Positions 11,509 through 23,180 of a stretch of 64,000 bases of DNA are shown here, piece by piece. The notes beneath the pieces were generated by a model. It made no database searches. It saw only the letters and a list, made by a program, of their open reading frames with translations, and had not been told where the DNA came from. How positions within the stretch are numbered: position 1 is the stretch's first letter; every line of letters begins with the position of its first letter. The DNA lies in the NCBI RefSeq assembly GCF_029873635.1, contig NC_080424.1, positions 1,391,501 to 1,455,500 on the forward strand. The letters are read 5' to 3'. This DNA comes from Malania oleifera. Its lineage: Eukaryota; Streptophyta; Magnoliopsida; Santalales; Ximeniaceae. Both the position numbers and the translations under genes were made by a program.

Positions 11509-12131
11509 TGGAAAGTGCTACTTGATTTCATCTTTTTTCTTAATATAAAATGCCAAATCATAATTAGGTGTGTATCATGATATAGGAAATTACTGCTCAG
11601 AAATATAGGTAGTGATTGCCATTCCATGGGAGATCAACCACCCACTTTGTTAGTGGAATGAGGGTTCCACTCACCATTAAAATACAGTCCATATATTTGT
11701 TCATCAATTAATAAAGTTATTTGAGTATTTGTTGAACTCGATTTCACTTGAAAAATTTTAAACTGCAAACAAAATTTAAGTCTATAAAAATGTATATGAT
11801 GTTAATTATAAAACATAAAACATAAAAAATAATATAAAATAAAAGAAGCTCTATTAAATGCCCTTGTGCAATCCTTCAAAATTTTCAAATCTTGAAATTG
11901 AGTCGACCAATCCAATCTTGATCCAATCTAAAATAGAGTAAAGTCAAACTATGGAGCCCAATACGTACATAGATCTATAAACTTGTAAATTAAATACAAA
12001 GAATAAAGATAGTGTATGGTACCACAAATAAAATCTTCTAGAAACACATTATTTTAACTTTATCTTTCTCTCACTGTATTAATATTACCATGAACATTCT
12101 TAAATATAAAGAATATTTTTGTAAACCAAAG
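11509..12131. other. AT-rich sequence, nothing recognised
   Basis: AT-rich intergenic DNA between the tandem array and the MITE-like element. No gene or terminus is seen. Confidence 0.4.
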
Positions 12132-12782
12132 GTTCATTTGGTCTTCTTGTTGTTTTTTGTTTTCTATTTCTGTTTCTTTTACCATGGAAAAAAAAATAGA
12201 TTATAAAAATGGGTTTGTTTGTGTTGTCAATATTTTATTTCTATTGCCAATTTTCAGATGTTTGTCAAAAAAATTAAAAATCAAATTTGATAGTTTTCAA
12301 TTATTTTAACAACCCATTGTCAGAAATTTTTATATCCCAAAATAATTTTTTTTGAATTAAATTATTCATTTTATACACTTTTGATTAAATTAAAAACAAA
12401 ATTAATTGATCATATGAATTTAAATATAATTAAAATAAAAATACGCATAACTTACAAAAAATTATAATAAAGCCCACTACAAAATGTTTTTACTATTTTT
12501 ATTGTAAAGTAAATTTTGAAAGTAGAACAAATAATTATAATAAATTTTATTTTTAATATGGTAATTGTTTAATATTTATTATTTGTAATTTTATTATTTT
12601 AATCATATTTTTTAAAATATTGTTTGATTTAAAGATAAAAATGAGCATTTTTAGTTAAAATTTTAGTTTTTATTAGTTTTATAAACACTAATCAAACAAG
12701 TTGCTATTTTCTAGTTTTTAATTTTTATTTCTATTTTTTGGTTTTCGTTTCTTAAATTTTTGACAGTGATACCAAACGGCCT
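12132..12782. mobile_element. MITE-like non-autonomous DNA element (candidate)
   Basis: A 651-bp AT-rich block without coding capacity begins GTTCATTTGGTCTTC and ends GATACCAAACGGCCT. Its ends are roughly complementary (cxTTTGGT.TC). The short direct repeat CCAAAG flanks it at 12126-12131 and 12783-12788. This fits a non-autonomous hAT- or Mutator-like element, but the terminal repeats are short and imperfect and the target repeat is shorter than usual for either, so the class is not settled. Confidence 0.45.
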
Positions 12783-13331
12783 CCAAAGAAATCATATTTA
12801 TGAGATGACAAATTAAGTACAAAGAATATATAAAGACAATATGCAACAAATACATCTTGTAAAAAATACTTTATTTCAACTTTATCTTCTTTTAACTCGA
12901 ATCTTTTAATCAATATTATGCATTATTATTTAATTTTTAATTATATCTTTTCTCCTACTTGCTCCAACCAAAAGTTAGAATGACTATTCTTACGCGCCTA
13001 TAAGTTATAATTACCCTATCTAGAACGTAGAAAATAGCAAAGGATGGTTTTAGGTTTGAGTCATATTCTTATATAATTTTTACTGCAGGCCAAAATAAAA
13101 AGAATTAATTAATAAGCTACAGCTAAAGGCAAATCCAAGTCTTCCTTAATTTTAATCATAAACCCAGAAAAAAAAAAAAGAATATAATAAATAATTGGAT
13201 AAAAATTAAACATGAGGTGCATATACGCATCATGGCATAATTTGACCTCATCCCCAACAATAAAAAACAAAAAGGGGAAACGAAAATCTTCATCTATAAA
13301 AGCGTCCTCACTCATCCCTTTGGCATACTGT
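12783..13331. other. AT-rich sequence upstream of CT-repeat duplication
   Basis: No coding potential or terminus recognised. It would be the upstream region of the P450 pseudogene. Confidence 0.35.
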
Positions 13332-13343
13332 CCAGAAATATGG

Positions 13344-13375
<32 letters not shown>

Positions 13376-13486
13376 TGCTGTGGCTATAATTTTCCATGCT
13401 CTTACTTTTTTGTTAATTTAATTTAATTGCTTTTAATTAGATATGGGTGTGTTATCTTCCTTAGTTTCTTATCTTCCCAGAAATAT

Positions 13487-13566
<80 letters not shown>

Positions 13567-13674
13567 CCTTTGCTATAGCTACGTTAATTTTCCATGCTCT
13601 CACTTCTTTTGTTAATTCGATTTAATTACTTTTAGTTAGAAATGGTTGTGTTATCTTGCTTAGTTTCTTATCTT
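13332..13674. repeat. Tandem duplication carrying (CT)n microsatellites
   Basis: Unit 1 (13332-13477) and unit 2 (13478-13674) both start ccagaaatatg, continue with a long CT run (13344-13371 and 13489-13566), then ccatgctct, attagxxatggxtgtgttatctt and tagtttcttatctt. Unit 2 is longer because its CT run expanded. This lies about 400 bp upstream of the first recognisable P450 exon and might once have been part of its promoter or leader. Confidence 0.85.
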
Positions 13675-14094
13675 ATTAGTTGCTTTACTAATTAGTCTGT
13701 ACTTCTAAATTTTCTTTTTTAGTTTGATGTCATTTTTATTTTAAAAATATTTAGGGAGAGCTAAAATTGACATATGCTAGGCATGTGTGCATTTATATTT
13801 TTCAATTGAAAAATATTTCAATACTAGGGCCGTTCCCATTAAATCACTTAGAAAAAAAGTATATCCCGAAATTCAAAAAATAACGTTAAGGATTGAAGAA
13901 TAATTTCATTGTTAATTTCGTGGTAACTACCCTCTTAGCTATGCTATGCGAGTCTCTTGATTAGATTAGTGATCTCACAATTATGGTTCGAAATATCTTA
14001 AATTTTTTTGTGCTTATTAGTTATTTTGTTGGTTTTATCATGTTTTTGTGCTTTAAACTATTGAACATTGGCAAATGATTTTTTGAAAATTACT

Positions 14095-16693
14095 GGTAAG
14101 AAGTCATTTAGATGGATTGGTCCCATTCCAAGGGTGACCATAATGGACCCTAAATTGATCAAGGACATTTTGTTCAACCACGATATCTTTCAGAACCAAA
14201 CTCAAATCCAATCGAAAAGTTACTAATAAATGGACTCGTAAACTCAGAAGGTCAACAATGGACTCAACGGAGAAAGATAATGAACCCAGCATTCCATTTA
14301 GAAAAGTTAAAGGTAATTTCACATTTTCCCATATATGTTTAAAGCCACTTAGGACTCATTCCGAGTCATTTTGTATGAATATTAAAAAATTATGAAAATA
14401 AAATATAAAAATGAAAGCTAAAAAATAAAAAATTGAAAATTGAAAAAACTAACATCATATCTTGTTAATATTTTTAGGACAAATAAACCAAATTGACAAC
14501 TTCTGATTGTCAACGAGTTTATTTACAGCCCTAACTATTTTGATATTTTTAGTAGTTAATAAAATGTTTTGCTAATTTTTTTAATTTTCCAAAATGTCAG
14601 TAAACATTAAATAAGTTATTGGTTAAAATCTAATTTCCAGATAATCTTAATTTCTTGATATTATTTTTCCAATTAAATATTATCTAATTTACATTCATAA
14701 AGATGCAATAATGAAAGGATATTAAGAGGCATGTTTCCATGAGTAATCCTTATCCACTATGAAATATAAAATGTATTCTGATCATATTACAAACTATCAA
14801 ATATAATATATTCCGTGTGTTGTCTGTCAACATATAATGTTTTTAACAATATATGTACTGCACAAGAACAAATTAACATTAACATGACCTTGTGCAGGAC
14901 TCTTTAAAGTAGCTTTTTGTTGCATTATTAATTGAGGCAAATCTATTTTTTTGGGTTCATTCAAGAGGCTCATCATGGCTTAGCTTGGTGTCAATAATTC
15001 ATTTCCCATATTATATCTTTTCTCGACTCCTCTTAAGATTCAAACCTCAAACCTTCAATATGAAATTCAAACTTTTATTATTGGGATCAATATCTTCTAA
15101 AGGACAAGCCAATGCAATTGGACATTTAGTGAAGACAGAGTTTACCAATTTGAGTATTTTAATACATGACAATACTTCAAACTATAGTTTTCCATGTATC
15201 ATGACAATAATAATATTTTTCCCCTTTTTCATGTCATAGAATATGATACCTGTATTTCGTTTGAGTTGTAACGAGATTTTGAAACAATGGGAGATGGTGG
15301 TGATGAAAAGTGGGTCGTGCGAATTGGATGTGTGGCCATACCTTGAAAATTTGACAGCAGACGTCATCTCACGTACAGCATTTGGCAGTAGCTATGAAGA
15401 AGGAAAAAGGGTATTCCAACTTCAAAGAGAGCAATTAACCTATCTAATTCAAGTTATGCAGTCAACTTACATCCCAGGATGGAGGTATATACTAATTTTT
15501 AAATGACATTAAAATTCCATTACTAGATTTTAATTAAAGTATAAATTATATTTTAAAATTGCTAGCATGCATGCATAATTAATTACTAGAATGTTAATTT
15601 GTTCATGCATTCATGGATGAGTATATAGGTTTGTGCCAACTAAGACAAACCTAAGGATGAAAGAAATCAACAATGAAGTGAGAGCCATAGTGAGAGGTAT
15701 AATTAGCAAAAGGGAGGAGGCAATGAGAGCAGGAGAAGGAAACAACGATGACTTCTTGGGAATACTTTTGGAATCCAATCTTAAAGAACTCGAGGAATGC
15801 AAAAACAAGAAAGAGATGGTGATGAGCATTGACGAAGTGATTGAAGAATGCAAATTGTTCTATTTTGCTGGCCAAGAGACTACTAGAAACTTTCTTGTGT
15901 GGGCAATCATTTTGCTATGCAAACATTCTGATTGGCAAACCTGTGCAAGAGAAGAAGTTTTCCAAGTTTTTGGGAAAAATGAACCAGACATTGATGGCTT
16001 AAGTCAACTCAAGACTGTAAGAAGCCACTTTCTAAATTTTTATTGACATTCATCAAAACACATAAAACCACGCATAAGGTAATGTTAGGAGCATGGATTT
16101 CGAGACTTGAATTATAATTTGTGTGGGTTTGAAAAAAATTCAATACAAATTTTATTGTATTTTGTCCAAATCCACACAAATCTAAATCCAAACTTCTAAA
16201 TTCATACTACCAATCTATAAGGTAAAATGATAAATTTCTACTAATGCTTTTAATATTGGTGTGATAGGTCACAATGATTTTAAATGAGGTGCTTAGGTTA
16301 TACCCACCAGCAACTGAGGTTGTTCGAACTATTTACAAAGAGACCAAGTTAGGAGAATTATGCTTGCCAGCAGGAGTGCAACTTTCACTACCATTTATCC
16401 TACTTCATCATGATCGTGAAATTTGGGGTGATGATGTAAAAGAGTTTAAGCCAGAAAGGTTGTCCGAAGGGTTTTTAAAGGCAACAAACAACCAAGCAGC
16501 TTTCTTCCCATTTAGCTATGGACCACGAATATGTATCGGACAAAATTTTGCACTCGTGGAAGCAAAAATAGCTTTGTCAATGATCCTACAACGCTTCTCT
16601 TTTGAGCTATCTCCATCTTATGCACATGCCCCTCACAATCATATAACTCTTCAACCCCAATATGGAGCTCACATAATTTTACATAAAATCTAG
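14095..16693 (+). pseudogene. Cytochrome P450, CYP72A-like, decayed gene
   Basis: Four of about five exons are present. Exon 2 (~14095-14312) encodes GKKSFRWIGPIPRVTIMDPK and, after a one-base frame change near 14190-14205, LLINGLVNSEGQQW and NPAFHLEKLK. Exon 3 (15240-15484) encodes SCELDVWPYLENLTADVISR and FGSSYEEGKRVF. Exon 4 (15629-16016) holds the I-helix oxygen-binding motif AGQETT. Exon 5 (16268-16693) has the K-helix ExxR (EVLR), the PERL motif and the heme-ligand loop [10 protein letters not shown], ending [11 protein letters not shown] then a stop. Introns of 927, 144 and 251 bp have GT-AG borders and matching phases. The exon with the membrane anchor and start codon was not found in the 400 bp upstream, and exon 2 lacks a clear acceptor. 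CYP72 enzymes are ER-bound monooxygenases of terpenoid and hormone metabolism; substrate cannot be told here. Exons 3-5 remain open (353 codons), so loss of function is probably recent. Confidence 0.88.
16082..16205. mobile_element. Small palindromic MITE-like insert in P450 intron
   Basis: Within the last intron, ggattt...atttgtgtgggttt is mirrored by aaatccacacaaatctaaatcc around an AT-rich centre, giving a ~120-bp imperfect hairpin. The pattern resembles small plant MITEs. No clear target repeat was established. Confidence 0.4.
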
Positions 16694-17040
16694 TATTACA
16701 TATAGTGATCACTAAAATAAAATGTTTGGGTTTGTATGTCAATTGCTATTTAGCACTGTGATGTATCGCATTCAAAAGTTAATTAAGAGAATATATCAAA
16801 AATAAATTTCTTGCAATACAAATATTTTTGTGTGCATTCCTTGTGTACAAAATGCATATTTATGAGTAATAGTTGAGCTACCATAGTGGGGGAGAGGAAG
16901 AGACAAGGAATGAGGTAAAATAATAATAAAATTACATACTAAGAGGAGAATTAGAGAAAAAAAGAGGAAAGAGAAAGACATAAAGTGCAAGAATGTTAAA
17001 AAAGAAAATGATAAGGAACAAATGCCGGAAGAAAAGACAA
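16694..17040. other. 3' flank of P450 pseudogene
   Basis: AT-rich sequence with purine-rich patches; a canonical polyadenylation signal is not obvious. Nothing else seen. Confidence 0.35.
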
Positions 17041-17669
17041 AAATAGCTAAGGTGAAATTCTCAACTAATCATCATTTTAGGTTTTCAAATAATTACAAAA
17101 AATGGCATCTTGTTTTTTAATTTTCTAAAAATATGTAAAAAAAAAATCATATATTAAAATAATAGTAAAAATATGTTTTCCAAGTAGTTTCTTATATAAA
17201 TTTAGAAAATTAGAAAATATAGTGACATTTTTGTAATTAATTGAAAATTTAAAGATGAAAAATAAAATTATTTTTCACAAGTGAATAGTTTCACAAAATT
17301 TTATTGCTCTTCAACTTTTTATATAAATGTCATAAAGCTGAAAAATAAGCTGTATTTTTATAATTCTTTAAAAATTAAACATAAACATAAAAAAGATATT
17401 TTCCACAACTAAAAAAATCCTCATTTTTCTAAGAAATAAGTTCTAAAAATTTTATATATCATGTTTAGGATTTAGAGCAATTTAAGAATGAAAGCAAACC
17501 TAAAGCGAAGGGAGGGGGAGGAAGATTAGCTTGTCCATGCACAAAATGAAGAGCTTAGGCAAATCACGAAGGAAGAGTGGCACATGAAACAAAGAATGGG
17601 GTCTATAGTGAAAAGGAAAAAAAAAAAACACACATATACACACACTTAGAGGAAGAAAATAAAAACACA
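17041..17669. repeat. Dispersed duplicated unit, copy 2 (diverged)
   Basis: This follows the same order of landmarks as 8851-9260: gtgacatttttgtaatt, cctcatttttctaagaaataag, ggagggggaggaagattagcttgtcc, ggcacatgaaac, then acacacatatacacacac. Divergence from copies 1 and 3 is visibly higher, so it is the oldest copy. Confidence 0.6.
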
Positions 17670-19112
17670 CATATTCACATATCTATTGTTCTCATATTAT
17701 CACTGGTTAAATTAACAATTATGTATTTAGAACTCTCTATACCGATGGAGAAATCACTGTCATGCTTCCACCCTATAACGGGTTGTGCAACTCGAAGGCT
17801 GGACTTAACTCTGGTTGGCCCAATAGAGTTAAATCAATACATTCTACTATCTGTAGGCCTGATTGGCCGTTCTCATACTGGTCTAGACTGCAGGGAGACC
17901 CTACCCTTCCCAACACAATCGTCCATCTCATCTCCATACTCTCTTTAAGACGTGTGGGTGCACTAGTGCTACCAAAAATACCCGCAACAGTACTGTGCTT
18001 ATTCTAGTCCACCGGAGTTTTCAAATCATACATTGTATTTTAACATTCTCAAACAAATGCAGAATAAATCATATCACATTTTAATTCTTAATACATTTTC
18101 AATATTTCCTGCATCTCATACATATATCATAATTCAACACAAAAAGTTCATTTTACTCATGCCACACAATTTAACAACATATTTCATACGTTTATTCTAA
18201 AATAAGCCAACCCACATTCATCATTAATATACTGAAAAAATGCATTTAATTTTTTACACAATTATCTAGAAAATCTGTCGTTTTAACTTTCCATTTTCGC
18301 AAATAATATCTAGTAGCACATTCCTATGCTTAGAAATTTACAATTCAAACGATCGGCTTTTCAGAACTCACGTGAAACCATATACATATACACATAAAAT
18401 TTCCATTTTTGATCGGTTATTTCCTAAAAAAAACTCTGGTTTAATATATTCCCTTTACCTGGTTCCTGAACTATACCAAAAGGAACCCTAAAACGATGCT
18501 TGCGGAGCTCACCCGAATCCTAATTCAATAATCCTAATTTAATTAAATCAACCCTAAAAAAAATATTATTTTAACATTTACTAGGCCCATAAATTTCCAA
18601 TAACAATTAAACTCCCTAAAATAACCAATTTTCTTAATTCCCTAAATCTCACTCCCACTTTGCAGTGGTGCCTAGACCTCCAAATTGAAAATTTGTTCTG
18701 GCCAAAATGATGAAGATCGAGACTAGGATCCCGTGGTGGTGCCAAATCGTTGATTTAGTTGAAAATTTAAAAATAAATTAAGTAAAGAGAGAGAGTGTAA
18801 CTTTCCCTAGGAGTGGTGCCTACGCTACTCCTACGACAAATCCACTCCGATAGGAATGTTGGTGGCAGGATAGGAACCCAATGATATTTTCCATTTTTCA
18901 ATCAACCGAATATTTGTCGAGAAAATTGAGATGAGAGAGGAGGAAGACGAATGAGAGTGTGACGGCTTCAGAGTGGGCGGCCTCTGTTGTTCTGAATGAC
19001 ATTCTCCTGAAGGATAAGATCCTTTAGGATGAATTATATATATATATAAAATATTATATTATTTAATTATTTAATTTTAATTAATTAATTAATTTTTTTT
19101 TTAATCACTACA
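17670..19112 (-). mobile_element. Chromovirus-type LTR fragment, copy B
   Basis: It is homologous along its length to 7540-8850: cattatcactggtt, ccaccctataacgggttgtgc, gtgggtgcactag, the gcggagctcacccgaatcc block and the cctaggagtggtgcctacgct block. On the minus strand it may extend to a TGTAGTGATT start at 19112. It carries no coding sequence. Its presence beside copies of the same spacer shows the LTR was there before the segment was duplicated. Confidence 0.6.
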
Positions 19113-19239
19113 AAGACAATAAAGAAATTCTCAACTAACCATCATTTTTTATTTTCATTTTTCATTTTTTAACAATTACAAAAATGATATCTTATTTTAA
19201 AATTTTTCATGAATTATGTATGTAATCATAAATTTTAAA

Positions 19240-19280
<41 letters not shown>

Positions 19281-19626
19281 TGTGCTTTTCTATATAAATT
19301 TATAAAATTAGAAAGTAAAGTGATATTTTTGTTATTAATTCAAAATTTAAAAAAAAAAACTATTTTTCACAAATTAACAGCGTCAAAATTTTTATTATTT
19401 TTTAACTTTATTTTTTTTTAAATGTCACAAAGCTATAAAAAAACAAAAAAAGTTATATTTTTAAAATTCTTGAAAAAAATTAAAATAAAACATAAAAAAT
19501 TTCATAACTAAATGGGCTCATGTTTTTCAAAGAAATAAGTTCCAAAAAATCATGTATACTATCTTAAGAATCTAGAACATTTTAGGATGAAAAACAAACC
19601 TAAAATGGAGAGGGGAGGGAAGTTCA
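19113..19626. repeat. Dispersed duplicated unit, copy 3 (left half)
   Basis: Nearly identical to 8830-9170 up to ggagaggggagggaagttc, where the copia-like LTR starts. It contains a (TA)n run at 19243-19277. The matching right half of the unit (gcttgttcacgcccaaaagg) sits in reverse at 39560-39600. Confidence 0.75.
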
Positions 19627-20120
19627 TGTTGAAATAGTAAACTTGACTGGAGATGGCCGGCAGCCCACTGCTGTTGATTTTTCTAGAGTCGGTAGGCAAC
19701 CTACTCCACCTACGAGCCCAACTTCATTGAAGATTTACTCCCACAATTGTTGATTATTTGATTTACAATTTGCTATAAATAGGTGTGTTTATGTAATGTA
19801 TTATGTGGTGTGTAGATAGAGTAATAGCCAGTGAGCGAGTGTTTTGATTCCTCTGTAATTTAGTTTTGAAATAAATTGAATGTGTTTGTTGTTTGCTATT
19901 GATTCTCACTGGGTTTTAGTCACAACCAGTGACTGAGCGTTCCTCTCCACCCATAAGTGGTATCACAGCATCCAAGAACGCTAAAATCCGCCAAACAGAG
20001 AGGAACAGAGAAAAAATTTCAATTTTCTCTCAGATTTGAAGTTGTTCAAAATCCACAATTGAGCCCACCATTTTGAAATTCGCGTCGAGATGATTCCAAC
20101 GGTGAAAACCACATCTCAAA
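19627..20120 (+). mobile_element. Copia-like short-LTR element, 5' portion
   Basis: An LTR of about 327 bp (19627-19953) runs TGTTGAAATAG to CTCCACCCA, with a TATA-like gctataaatagg near 19790. It is followed at once by gtggtatcacagc, a primer-binding-site-like sequence, then ~150 bp of leader before a CACTA-like terminus takes over at 20121. A second LTR of the same family, about 95% alike, lies in reverse at 39601-39790. The coding region is absent. Confidence 0.65.
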
Positions 20121-21067
20121 CACTACAAAAAAACAGGCTTTTAGTGACGAAAATATTAGTGACGGTTTTAAAACCATCACTTATAGTGCTGTATTAGTCA
20201 CGGATCTTCAAAACTGTCACTAATAGTGCACGCATTAGTAACGGTTTTAGCAACCGTCGCTAGAACAACACTATTAGTGACGGTTTTAAATTCGTCACTA
20301 AAAATTGCGCGGTAAACAATTTTCGCGCAATTTTTTTCCGGGAAAATATTAGCGACGATTTTATGGTATTAGTGACCAATTAAATTCATCACTACAAGTC
20401 ACTTATTAGTGACGATTAACCAACCGTCACTACTAATATTAATGAATATATAAAAAAATTTAGTTAAGGGTATTAGTTCAGAGTATTAGTGACGAATTAC
20501 AAGATTCGTCACTATTGGCCATTATTAGTGACAGATTTGACAACCGTCACTAATACTTCAATTTTTTAAATAAAAAATAAAAAATTTTGAGTTTAAAGTA
20601 TTAGTGACGAATTTGTAACTTCGTCACTATTGGCCTATTATTAGTGACGGATTCAAGAACCATCACTAATACTTCCTATTTTAAAAAAAAATTAAAAATT
20701 TAAGTTCAGAGTATTAATGGCGAATTCATGAATTCGTCACTATTGGTCCCTTATTAGTCACGGATTTGAAAACGTCACCAAAATGCCTTTTTTTAAAACA
20801 AATAAAAAAAATTTCAGTTCAAAGTATTAGTGACGATGTTGTAAATTCGTCGCTAATAAGGGATCAATAGTGACGGATTTATAATATTAGTGACGGATTT
20901 ATAAATTCGTCACCATTGGTTCTTAATTAGTGACGAATTTCTAAACTCGTCACTACTATGTCATTATTAGTGACGAATTGTGGACCGTCACTAATGCTAT
21001 GTCATTTAAAAATAAAAATAAAAAGGACGGAGAATAATAGTGACAGTTTTGAAACCGTCACTAATGC
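20121..21067 (+). mobile_element. CACTA-like 5' end with TAGTGACG palindrome array
   Basis: It starts CACTACAAAAAAACAGG, a good CACTA terminal repeat, preceded by aaa (a possible 3-bp target repeat that cannot be paired). About 950 bp of subterminal array follow: palindromes of TTAGTGACGG/CCGTCACTAA arranged in ~120-bp higher-order units such as gtattagtgacgaattxxxx-attcgtcactattgg (20480-20800). The array ends where a GC-rich leader begins at 21068. Confidence 0.7.
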
Positions 21068-21410
21068 CCAAAATCTCTTATCCCTATCCGTGGGATATTT
21101 TCCCTCCTATTCTCCAGGCTCCTCCTCTTCCCTGCGGCGCGATCGTCTCTCCTAGTCTCCCGTTGCTCTCTCTCTCTCAGCTTGGTGTGCTCGACTTTGC
21201 CAGACGTCGTAGGCTTCGTCGGAGCCTTAGCAGACTAACGGCCTGGTACGCCCTCTCCCAGTTTCTCGCTGCGACCCCCGTCGAACCCGTCCCTTTCCCA
21301 GTCTAGCTCCCGCTATTCCCAGCCGACTGACGGCCTTAGCTTCTCGCCGGACACCTTAGGTTTATTCCCTTGTCTTTCTTCTTTGTTTATTTTTATTTTT
21401 ATTTTGGCTG
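21068..21410 (+). other. GC-rich leader of the CACTA-like element
   Basis: A CT-rich, CpG-containing tract directly after the subterminal array resembles a 5' untranslated exon, with a possible donor (ccttag|gttta) near 21360. The equivalent position in the minus-strand element at 60660-60917 also holds a GC-rich leader, which supports a shared transposon structure. A solo LTR interrupts it at 21411. No protein is recognised. Confidence 0.4.
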
Positions 21411-21459
21411 TGTAGACACCCCAATTTTAACCAGGCCTTTCCGAAGAGACCTCATGTCA

Positions 21460-21790
21460 AAACCTTCCCACACGGTTGTGGACCCCACACATCTTCGTAG
21501 GTCCCACACTGGTTATGGACCCCACACATTCTTGTAGGTCCTACACTGGTTGTGGACCCCACACATTCTTGTAGGTCCCATGGTGTTCGTGGACCCCGCA
21601 CATCCTTATAGGTCCCACACTGCTTGTGGACCCCGCACATCCTTGTAGGTCCCACACTGCTTGTGGACCCTGCACATCCTTGTAGGTCCCACACTACTTG
21701 TGGACCCCACACATCTTTGTAGATCTCATATGGCTTGTGGGCCCCACATATCTCCATTAGGCCCCACATGTGTTGTGGGCCCCACATCTC
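21460..21790. repeat. ~45-bp tandem repeat in solo LTR
   Basis: About seven units of tgtggaccccacacatc-cttgtaggtcccacac. The repeat is responsible for a false open frame rich in Trp, Gly and Pro on the minus strand. Confidence 0.9.
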
Positions 21791-22590
21791 CTGGTACGCT
21801 AGCTCGGATTCCTACATCCGATGCACGTTACCCCCTAGTACGCTAGCTCAGATTCCTACATCCGATGCACGTTACCCCATCTGGTACTCTAGCTCGGATT
21901 CCTACATCCGATGCACGTTTCCCCCTGGTACGCTAGCTCGGATTCCTACATCCGATGCACGTTACCCCCTTTGGTACGCTAGCTTGGATTCTTACATCCA
22001 GTGCACGTTACCCCATCTGGTATGCTAGCTCGGATTCCTACATCCAATGCACGTTACCTCCTTTGGCATGCTTGTGCCTGCTGGCTCGGGTTCCTATAAC
22101 CCTTAAATGGCTCGTGGACCCCACATTGCTTGTGGGCCCCACATATCTCCATTTGGCCCCACACGGTTCGTGGGACCCACATCTCCTGGTACGCTAGCTC
22201 GGATTCCTACATCCGATGCACGTTACCCCCTGGTACGCTGGCTTGGATTCCTACATCCGATGCACGTTACCCCCTTGTACGCTAGCTCGGATTCCAACAT
22301 CCGGTGCACGTTACCCCTTTTGGTACGCTAGCTCGGATTCCTACATCCGGTGCACGTTACCCGCTCTGGTATGCTAGCTCGGATCCCTACGTCCGATGCA
22401 CGTTACCTCCTTTGGCATGCTTGTGCCTGCTGGCTCGGGTTCCTATAACCTTTAAATGGCTCGTGGACCCCACATTGCTTGTGGGCCCCACATATCTCAA
22501 TTAGGCCCCACTTCTCCCAGTACGCTAACTCGGATTCCTACATCCGGTGCACGTTACCCCCTTTGGTACGCTAGCTCGGATCCACATATC
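21787..22590. repeat. ~55-bp tandem repeat in solo LTR
   Basis: About twelve units of ggtacgctagctcggattcc-tacatccgatgcacgttacc, with a higher-order unit of about 390 bp that repeats the ggctcgtggaccccacat block at 22085 and 22457. Confidence 0.9.
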
Positions 22591-22701
22591 CGGTGCCTTG
22601 CTAGCTCAAGTTCCTGTAACCCTCAAACGACTTGTGGACCCCACATGGCGCGTGGGCCCCACACATCTCCGATGGGCTCCGTACAACTTCTAGAACCCTC
22701 A

Positions 22702-22753
<52 letters not shown>

Positions 22754-22779
22754 TATTTTAATTTTTCAAATGCAAGCAT

Positions 22780-23180
22780 ACTTTGTCCTCCCATCATCAT
22801 TCACCACATGTCATGTTTTCTCCCTTTATCATTCTTCCCATACTATATTCCCTTCTTCATTCTTCATCCCATACTTTGTCCCCTCATCATCACTCACCAC
22901 ATGTCATGTTTCTTCCCTTTATCATTCTTCACATACTATATTCCCTTCATCATTCTTCATCCCATACTTTGTCCCCCCATCATCACTCACCACATGTCAT
23001 GTTTCCTCCCTTTATCATTCTTCCCATATTATATTCCTCTCATCATTCTTCATCCCATACTTTGTTCCCCCCATTATCACTCACCACATGTCATGTTATC
23101 TCCTTTTACCATTCTTCCCATGCTAATTTCCCTTCATTATTCTTTCCCCCATACTTGGTTCCCCCCATCATCACTCCCTT
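22780..23180. repeat. ~100-bp tandem repeat in solo LTR
   Basis: Four units containing catcatcactcaccacatgt, then ctttatcattcttcccata and catcccatactttgtccc, end just before the TATA-like box. Confidence 0.85.

Noticed and set aside
21452-22760. Overlapping Pro/Trp/Gly-rich open frames as repeat proteins
   Set aside because: They are produced by LTR tandem repeats lacking stops, appear in several frames and both strands, and have no start or splice context.
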